Shown here in pieces: positions 57,641 through 64,000 of a stretch of DNA of 64,000 nt (position 1 is its first letter; the number at the start of each line of letters is the position of its first letter). The translations under genes were made by a program, and so were the position numbers. This stretch comes from Isoetes taiwanensis (lineage: Eukaryota > Streptophyta > Lycopodiopsida > Isoetales > Isoetaceae). The notes beneath the pieces were generated by a model. It was given only the letters and a program-made list of their open reading frames with translations. It was not told where the DNA came from and ran no database searches. Location of the stretch: the NCBI GenBank assembly GCA_021234155.1, contig JAJEKV010000014.1, forward strand, positions 7,581,563-7,645,562. Direction: 5' to 3'.

Positions 57641-58369
57641 GATACCCCTGTGTTTTTTTTTTTTTTCAATGTTGTGCTTTTGTTTTCTCGACCATGTATA
57701 TGAATCTCCATAACTCATCTCCATAACTTATGATGCTACCTCTTTTTGTGATGGAACATGCCTGCTATGTACAGACCTTTTGTAAATTCGTCCAAGTGAC
57801 GGTTGTTTTTGGGAGTATATAATATAAAATCAGTCATGTATTTCTTGTGTATTTCCTTCTGATTTCTAAGTTTATTCTTCAATGTCGTAAATATATTCAC
57901 CATTGTGTACTTATGTTCAAGTATTCTCAGTTTTTTCTGAAACTCTGAAAGTTTTTGGGAACATGCAATCTAATGTCTAATTGCATGCATGATGTGTGTA
58001 CATTCTTCTTATCTGCTTTCTGAATATATCCTTCAATGCATTTTAAGTGTGATGTGAATACTATTGTCTTAAGCTGTCAATGATCATTGTCAATGATCAT
58101 GTTTAAGTGTAAGCTGAATAACATTGTCTCTTGAACTTCTAACTGTCATTGAACTTCTAAAGTTCCAGCTTGTTCAGCTAAATAACCATCTGTTTAAGAT
58201 TAAAGTCGAGCAAACATGGTTATTGAGCAAGCATGAATATGAAAGCCCTTCCAAACCCAAGTTACATATAAGACAGTAATATATCTAGCAGTAATCAATC
58301 TTCTAAGACATGTCTATGATTTCATCATGTTGTGGACAAAGAATAACAAGCACTTGAGATTGCAGCAGT
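57641..58369. other. 3' region, nothing recognised
   Basis: Contains a direct repeat of TCAATGATCATTG / TTTAAGTGTRAKGTGAATA near 58040-58120. Confidence 0.4.
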
Positions 58370-58735
58370 TCACATAAACCAAAACACTGCCAATTCAGTG
58401 TCATATCAAATCAGAGTCTTGCAAAACAGCAAAGTCTTACATGAACTATTAGTCTTACATGGATTCAACAAGTAGTAGACATTGTTAAGTAGCAACCAAA
58501 TTTAGATAAAGCTGCAGGAATTGAACCTGCAAAACCATTAACCACTTGAGTTTGCAGCAGTTCACATAAACAGCAAAAGGCTTACATGAACTAATCAGCA
58601 AATGTTATAGCAGATGTATTTTTGGATTCAACAAGTATTAGTTCACAGGAATGGTAAAGTCCAGCAAGAAACATATTGTTAAATAGCAACCAAATTTAGA
58701 CATAGCTGCAGGAATTGAACCTGCAAAACCAACTG
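58370..58735. repeat. About 190 bp tandem duplication with a tRNA T-arm-like block
   Basis: Two units share TTCACATAAAC, TTACATGAACTA, GGATTCAACAAGTA, TAGCAACCAAATTTAGA and AGCTGCAGGAATTGAACC. On the minus strand the last block reads GCAGGTTCAATTCCTGC, a perfect T-arm with B box. No other tRNA arm is found. Confidence 0.75.
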
Positions 58736-58758
58736 CCTTTCTTATGTTTTTCTATCCA

Positions 58759-59808
58759 TTAAAGCACCAAGTATTTGATGCACAATGTAGATGGAGATTT
58801 ACATTCCTTGCATTTTACAGAACACTCCCTTCTATAACCAATCTTTCTATCATTCAAAAGGAAATAGAAGTCACCATTCATTGCACATGTATTCAAGAAC
58901 TCCCGACATTCATGTAAAGTCCATTCTTCCTCAACATGCAGCACCTTCTCCGAGTTGTCATCAAAACCAATGACTAAATCCATAAGGGGTGAGTTCTGTC
59001 CATGATCTTCTACTGATCTCCAAGCCCAGTGGCATTCCTCCCATACATGCTTCCTTCTCTCAATAAAAAAATTGATGTATAGCATCTGGCTACACAACTT
59101 GTACCTGTCTAAGACCATAGAAATCAGAAATGTATTCAATACAATGAGAATCAAGTAAAACAGATATATGCAAATGTAAAACCTGATGCTAAAACTTGCC
59201 AATCCTCACCTAAATATAAATGTGTCATTTGCAGGAGTGCACCTTGTGATTTGATGCCCGGTTTCATGATCCCTTTCCTTCCACTGGCCAGAAAATATAC
59301 TCTCCAGACTATTAGAGGATACACCTCGGATTGTATAAGTCTGTGGTGCAATCCTAATTGAAGTTTCAGATTGAAATAAATAAGAGAAAACATGAATTGG
59401 GAGAAAAACTCCTCTTTCCCTAAGATTCTTAAATACTTCTCTGCCCAAATGATCTCGGTATGCTGTCAACAATTTGCAGTCACCAAACTCAGTACCCATA
59501 AGTTTCAGATCTGGTAGATCAATCTCTACCAGCTTTCCTATCCCTTTACCTGATATACTGTAATGATATGCATGAAACCATATACCTCTTTCTTTCAAGC
59601 TCCTCATGGTCGAATCCTTGACCAACAGATGACCAATTCTGCAATGGTACACTTCAAGCACACTAGTTATGCTCTTGGCTGAAACAACATCAGTAAAATC
59701 CGAGGAGCAAAGCGAATTGGGTTCAAGAGAAGGAAAGGAATGCTTCATTGAAATAGACTCCTTTGCCATGTCGTGTGAGTCATATGCATGCTCCACAACC
59801 AGATCCAT
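58759..59808 (-). CDS. Two-exon gene of unknown function, 314 residues
   Basis: Exon 1 59808-59210 (donor GTGAGG) and exon 2 59104-58759 (acceptor ACAG) join in frame. The start ATG at 59808 is chosen because the upstream frame lacks another ATG; an earlier exon is possible, as GGAGGTAAGG sits just upstream. Visible parts: SVLEVYHCRIGHLLVKDSTM, RSLKERGIWFHAYHY, LMGTEFGDCKLLTAYRDH, HVWEECHWAWRSVEDH, and a C-terminal Cys-rich end (CSVKCKECKSP). Convergent with the 876-codon ORF inside the same inverted ends. No family recognised. Confidence 0.55.
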
Positions 59809-59835
59809 TACAACCTTACCTCCGGTCCAAAACAA

Positions 59836-60449
59836 ATTCTTTTACTCGTCCCTTCCAATGGGCTGAAACCCCGATTTGTTTAACCCTTTTGACACCATGG
59901 TAGCCACACCGCAACAGGCCTCATTGTCACCCGGGGAACCAATTCGAGATGGAGCTTCTCCCATTCGCCTTCTTCATTCTTGTTATTGCATAAGAAAACG
60001 GTCCTTTTGCTCCCCGATCTTGGCATCCGAAACGAGAAAAGAAACCACGAATCAAAACCATGATCACAAAGAAATCAAATGCCAAAACTGGATTAGAATG
60101 TTACCCGGCACGCTTGATCGAGTTGAGTTTAGGCTAAACCCGTGAAGGTCGCTTTGAGAACCCTAAACCGGCCAGGTCGATACTGAAACTACTAATTGGG
60201 AGCTGTGTTTTTTTTCATGCATTAACTATTGGATGCTCGATGCAATACAATGTAGTTATTTCAGACCTCACATAAACAAGATTCCTATATATCTAACATA
60301 TCTTTAGGGGATTTCATGCACTACTTTCTAAATATTTGGGGCATCCCCCTTGCCACGTAGACATGCCATTTGAACAAAGAGCAAGCCCCTTATTGGTGGA
60401 TTGCAAAATCTGATGTGGAATTTCGAGCATTTTTTAAAGGGATATTCTA
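59836..60449. other. Right internal flank of the element
   Basis: No gene recognised; probable 5' region of the minus-strand gene. Confidence 0.4.
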
Positions 60450-60471
60450 AGACCCCATATTTTCTCTAATG
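60450..60471 (-). repeat. Right 22 bp terminal inverted repeat
   Basis: AGACCCCATATTTTCTCTAA plus TG; perfect inverse of 53001-53022. Confidence 0.85.
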
Positions 60472-62131
60472 TTACTGCAGCACATATGACATTATACTTG
60501 GTGACTTAAGGATGCCTACTGTGGCTTGCATTGAAATGTTGTTGCATTGAAATGATGTGCTTTTTTAATGAGCTGATCTAGTTAAACCAATATGGTATGA
60601 CATGGAGAAGAACAATTCAATTCGATAAATGTGGGACAATAAGGGGCAAAAAAAAATTTTAACCTATAATAAAAACCATTACATTGCACGCCTTATAATT
60701 AAATTCCCCCTTAAACCCCTTTTTGTTTGGGTGCTTATTCACACGGGGGGTGACTCTGGGCAACGAGAGCTGTTGGATAGGCATATTCACCCCTTATTCC
60801 TTAATCTACACCGTACGTAAAGTTCCTCTAAACGAGGAAATAAACGAGGATCATTTTCTATGGTCCAGAGGCTAGTGGGACATTCTAAAGGAAGCTCCGC
60901 ACCTTGCATCAGATATGGGCCTCCATGAAGCATATTTTTCGGAGACCCCTAGCCAAAGATGCTAGCAAGCTTCAGGAAACATGATAGTTGTAATGCTACA
61001 CACATGTATCATATACTATATATGAAGTAACTTCTTTGTACCATATATTGGAGAGACTTAAAATTTCAATTGCAAATTCTATCCATGTACTTTGCTGCAT
61101 TTCAGGATGTACTTTAGTTCTAAGAAACACACATTTTGTTGTACATCTGGATGTCGTTCTGTTTTTATCCTTCTAATAAAATAGTGTTATAAACTGTATT
61201 CTACATGTCTTGAGTACTACATTTTCCATGTCCCATGGCCTCGTTCAAGTGCTTATCTTAATTCTTCAATCTAAAACTAAAGCTCTCTCTTCCTATCCAT
61301 AGCTTTAAATTATTACAACCTTGATCATAGATGAACCATCCCCTGGCATCGACTACAAATGTTATCACATACCTTTGCTTATCCATCATCATATTCTTAA
61401 ACTAGATTCTTTCGATCTAGGATCTCCAAACTCATTTGTACATAAGTCCACAACTTCGTGTATTCTTACAATAGAACTATACTTATGCCCGACATCAATG
61501 TTCACACCTCTAGCCCTTTCCCTTTTCTTCCAAATTGTATCTAGTACTAATACCCGTCAATGCCGAGCACCTCCTATTAGTTTTAGTGATACTAGAAATT
61601 GCTCTTCCCATAATAAAAAAACAAGAATCTAATAAAATATTTGGGTAAAAGCTTTTATAACAAGTAGAAGCAAATTATTGTGTAAATGTGTTCTTATTTG
61701 TTGCCCATGTGGAGAAGAATGTCAGGGCTAATTAAATCACATGACCACCACATAATATTTATAACAATAATAATAATATTCCCTAGTGTAATGAGCTAAC
61801 AATGGACAATAGAAGTACTCTAATGATGGCCATAAAGGTCGTCCTACATTAGCTTTTGAATTTCAAGTGCTTACTTTTCCCACAGGACAAAGGCAAATAA
61901 AAATGAGGTCTAGGATAGTAGAGGAGGGTTCTTGTATTAGAAGGGCACATGTCTACGTGGTTGCTAGTTGCCAATGGACCCACTAACAAGTATCTTGCAC
62001 GTTATTGATTCTTTGAAGGTCATAAACTAGGCATATATACTAGTTGATAATCTCTTATGATTTCTTGATTCCATTCGACTCAAAGGTATCATTTTGTTAG
62101 TCGAACTACATCATATTGAAGAATTGCAAAG
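60472..62131. other. Intergenic, nothing firm
   Basis: 60705-60850 may be a small element: a CCCTTAAACCCC start similar to 49138, and CCTCTAAACGAGGAAATAAACGAGG near its end. The rest is AT-rich unique sequence. Confidence 0.4.
62028..62042 (+). promoter_or_regulatory. Possible TATA box of the USP gene
   Basis: GGCATATATACTAG about 95 bp before the ATG, a normal distance given a short leader. No other core element recognised. Confidence 0.35.
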
Positions 62132-62982
62132 ATGAAGATAGGAATAGCTATAGATTTTTCAAAACCCAGCAAGCAAGCTTTGTACTGGGCATTAGACAAT
62201 ATGGCAGAGCCTCAAGATCAAATCATTCTTATCACAATAGGAGGAAATAATCAATCTACCAAGCCTGCTGGTAAAGTTCCTAAAAGCTGCCTGTTTAATT
62301 TTGATAAAATCCTAAACCTTAGTTTCTATGTGTTGCAGTTACGATACCACTCTCATCTATGAGCCAAGAATTGATGAAGGAATATAGGATCAATTTAGAT
62401 TTAGAAGTGGTGGAACGTTTGAAGAATGAGGCCGAAAGCAAAGGGGTGGGGCATCATTTTGAGCTTTTTTGAAATTTTCTAATGTTCATACAATATTTAA
62501 GTTTAACTTATTGCAGTTATGTGTTATGCACAAAGTACTATTTGGCGATCCAAGAGATAGACTTTGTGATGCTGTGGAAGAAGTACCTCTAGATTGTTTG
62601 GTGATGGGAAGTCGTGGCCTTGGCACCATAAAGCGGTATTTTCGTAGTTTCAACTTCAAACATAATTTTTGTACTTTAGATTAGGTATTGTGTTTTCTGT
62701 AATTAAAGGAAGGATTGCTCACATGATTAGCCACTAATTGGAATAATTACTATCGAAAGTGCATTGAGAATAGAAATATTAACATCAACTTTCTTGGATC
62801 CACTCATAACTCTCTTCTTTCTTTCTCTTTTTTCTTTCTACAGGGTGTTATTGGGAAGTGTTAGTAGCCACGTAATAAATTATGCAACTTGTCCTGTAAC
62901 TGTAGTGAAGCTTCCACGAAAAAAACGATCTGCATTAGGTTGTCGAAGAGTTAACTTTCATTCAAAATGGTTTTGTTCCTAG
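62132..62982 (+). CDS. Universal stress protein (USP-A domain), four exons
   Basis: Exons 62132-62270, 62339-62445, 62517-62635 and 62844-62982, all GT..AG, join in frame to 167 residues. The N-terminus [20 protein letters not shown] is the first strand and helix of the domain. The ATP-binding motif G-2x-G-9x-G-S is complete in [15 protein letters not shown], then [16 protein letters not shown] closes the fold. Length is typical of single-domain plant USPs. Such proteins bind ATP and act in the cytosol or nucleus in hypoxia, salt and drought responses. The GTGGGG donor after exon 2 is slightly weak. The tail after VVKLP is longer and more basic than usual ([11 protein letters not shown]). All motifs are intact, so it is probably functional. 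Confidence 0.92.
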
Positions 62983-64000
62983 GATTATACGTTTGCATTG
63001 TTATTGATAATGTATTCACTAGTACGATTACTATTTTGATGAAAATTTCGACATTCCCAATATCATATATAATGTTCATGTAGTCAATTCTTACTTTATT
63101 ATAGTTTAGATCGATAGATACATTTAACTACTTTTATTGTATTTAAATATTTTGCTTTCAATTTCTCTCCTATTTGGTGTATAGAAAAATGTCCCTTCAC
63201 TTCAAAGCAAGCTTGGTATAAGAATTTTTTTTGTTTGTTTATTTAGAATTACGTTGTGTGAATAACTAGATTGATAGACCTTGCTGACCATCCTATTAGC
63301 AAAATCATTTATTTATCAGTTGGGCACAACTAGTAAAACTTAATAAGTATATCCCTTACCTAATGCATCCGCCTTAAGGTGGAACTACTTACTTGGCTTG
63401 ACCTTCTTGAAGAATCGGTTTTGGATTCCTATGGTTATAGAGCACACCAACAAACAAAATTAGTCGCATGCGCCCCTGCCCAAATTACATAACACAAGGA
63501 TAAGAACCACATACGTGTGGGATAGTTGCAGAGAGCGATTCTCATCATTTAAAGCTGTCCAAGAAAGAGATGGCAATGGGAAACCTAGCAACTGATTCAT
63601 CCCAAAACCGGCTGATTTCGCATTTCATATCTGATGCGAGCTAACGAGAATGTCAAAAATTGGAATCAAGAAGTTGAAAGCAGGGAGACAGCTTCAACCT
63701 TGACGCCATGGTAGATAAGCGAGGCCGCCATATCCATAGCTCCAGCTCCTCAGCTTTAGGGTTTGTATGTACAGAATGTTATCCTCTTTGTAGCCAACAA
63801 TAAGGTATACGAATGGCCCACTTTCGCTAGCTCACCGAAAAGTATGACGAGTGTACATATCCCCAACATAGAAATTAGGAGGAAATTTTTTATTTTAGGC
63901 TCTCACTCAGGCTTCATTGCCCTTGCCCCTTTCTTTTGTGTTCCTGCTCGTTTTCATCACTCAAATGTGGTTTCTCTCAAAATTTGGTAACAGATCTGTG
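62983..64000. other. Downstream region, nothing firm
   Basis: At about 63743-63672 the minus strand reads MDMAASLIYHGVKVEAVSLL behind an AGGAGCTGGAGCT leader, perhaps the first exon of a gene ending outside recognisable sequence. No support beyond codon flavour. Confidence 0.3.

Larger units (their letters stand above)
53001..60471 (+). mobile_element. 7.47 kb inverted-terminal-repeat element with transposase-like ORF
   Basis: 53001-53022 starts CATTAGAGAAAATATGGGGT. Its exact reverse complement ends the element at 60450-60471, a 22 bp perfect match. Subterminal sequence is loosely similar (CCACGTAGAC near 53130; GTCTACGTGG near 60360, reversed). No convincing target-site duplication was found: the flanks TTACCTCATC and TTACTGCAGC agree at only 7 of 10 positions. 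Contains an intact 876-codon ORF, an 88-codon ORF and a spliced gene on the other strand. Confidence 0.6.

Noticed and set aside
58511..58540. Functional tRNA gene on the minus strand
   Set aside because: Only the T-arm is present; no D-arm, anticodon stem or matching acceptor was found.
52991..60481. 10 bp target-site duplication of the 7.47 kb element (TTACCTCATC / TTACTGCAGC)
   Set aside because: Only 7 of 10 positions match, no better than could arise by chance in AT-rich DNA.
1..64000. Bacterial or organellar origin of any long segment
   Set aside because: Introns, LTR and LINE elements and plant gene families occur throughout; no operons or plastid genes were seen.

Overview
This window is nuclear DNA of a land plant: AT-rich, intron-bearing, and packed with nested transposable elements around a few host genes. 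PPR relics of the PLS type, TIR-NLR remnants, chromovirus-type Ty3/gypsy elements and a plant universal stress protein all point to a land plant. The PPR wording and the transposon mix feel more like a fern or other non-seed (or gymnosperm) lineage than a flowering plant. That last step is an impression, not a proof.

Layout: 1-416 is the 3' end of a hAT transposase gene. 481-4866 is a 4.4 kb inverted-repeat element that carries degraded TIR and LRR pieces of an NLR gene. 5-6.8 kb holds two PPR relics and a SINE. 7.1-10.7 kb is the 3' half of a gypsy chromovirus with a 1.64 kb LTR; a second fragment of the same family is at 13.4-15.5 kb. Between and after these lie three copies of an AT-rich repeat, one forming a long palindrome, and a coiled-coil ORF. 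17.1-27.7 kb is a minus-strand gypsy element split inside its integrase by about 6.7 kb of other DNA. That insert contains the end of an LRR-like gene, a multi-exon DUF7869-type gene, and a complete 456 bp TRIM retroelement with perfect target duplications. 26.6-31 kb holds a SINE cluster and a LINE 3' end that meet at a microsatellite. 31.3-32.4 kb is a tandem array built on a CAAATTGGGCG palindrome. The same palindrome recurs on both sides of a Crypton-like tyrosine recombinase gene at 34.3-36.8 kb. 39.4-41.5 kb is a LINE RT gene, and several LINE 3' ends follow at 45-51 kb.

The host-like highlights are two divergent, three-exon genes for small secreted peptides (42653-43080 minus and 44222-44578 plus). 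One ends in a near-textbook RGF/GLV/CLEL motif (DYGGPVHSTNKHN). A four-exon universal stress protein lies at 62132-62982. Spliced exons of all three were worked out by hand.

The best candidates for something undescribed are: (1) the 7.47 kb element at 53001-60471, with matching 22 bp inverted ends, an intact 876-codon transposase-like ORF of a family I cannot name, and two further genes; (2) the plant Crypton with a recognisable Arg/His/Tyr recombinase core; (3) the RGF-like gene pair; and (4) two GC-rich hairpins at 37.7 and 46.4 kb with the same tip but different, still self-complementary arms.
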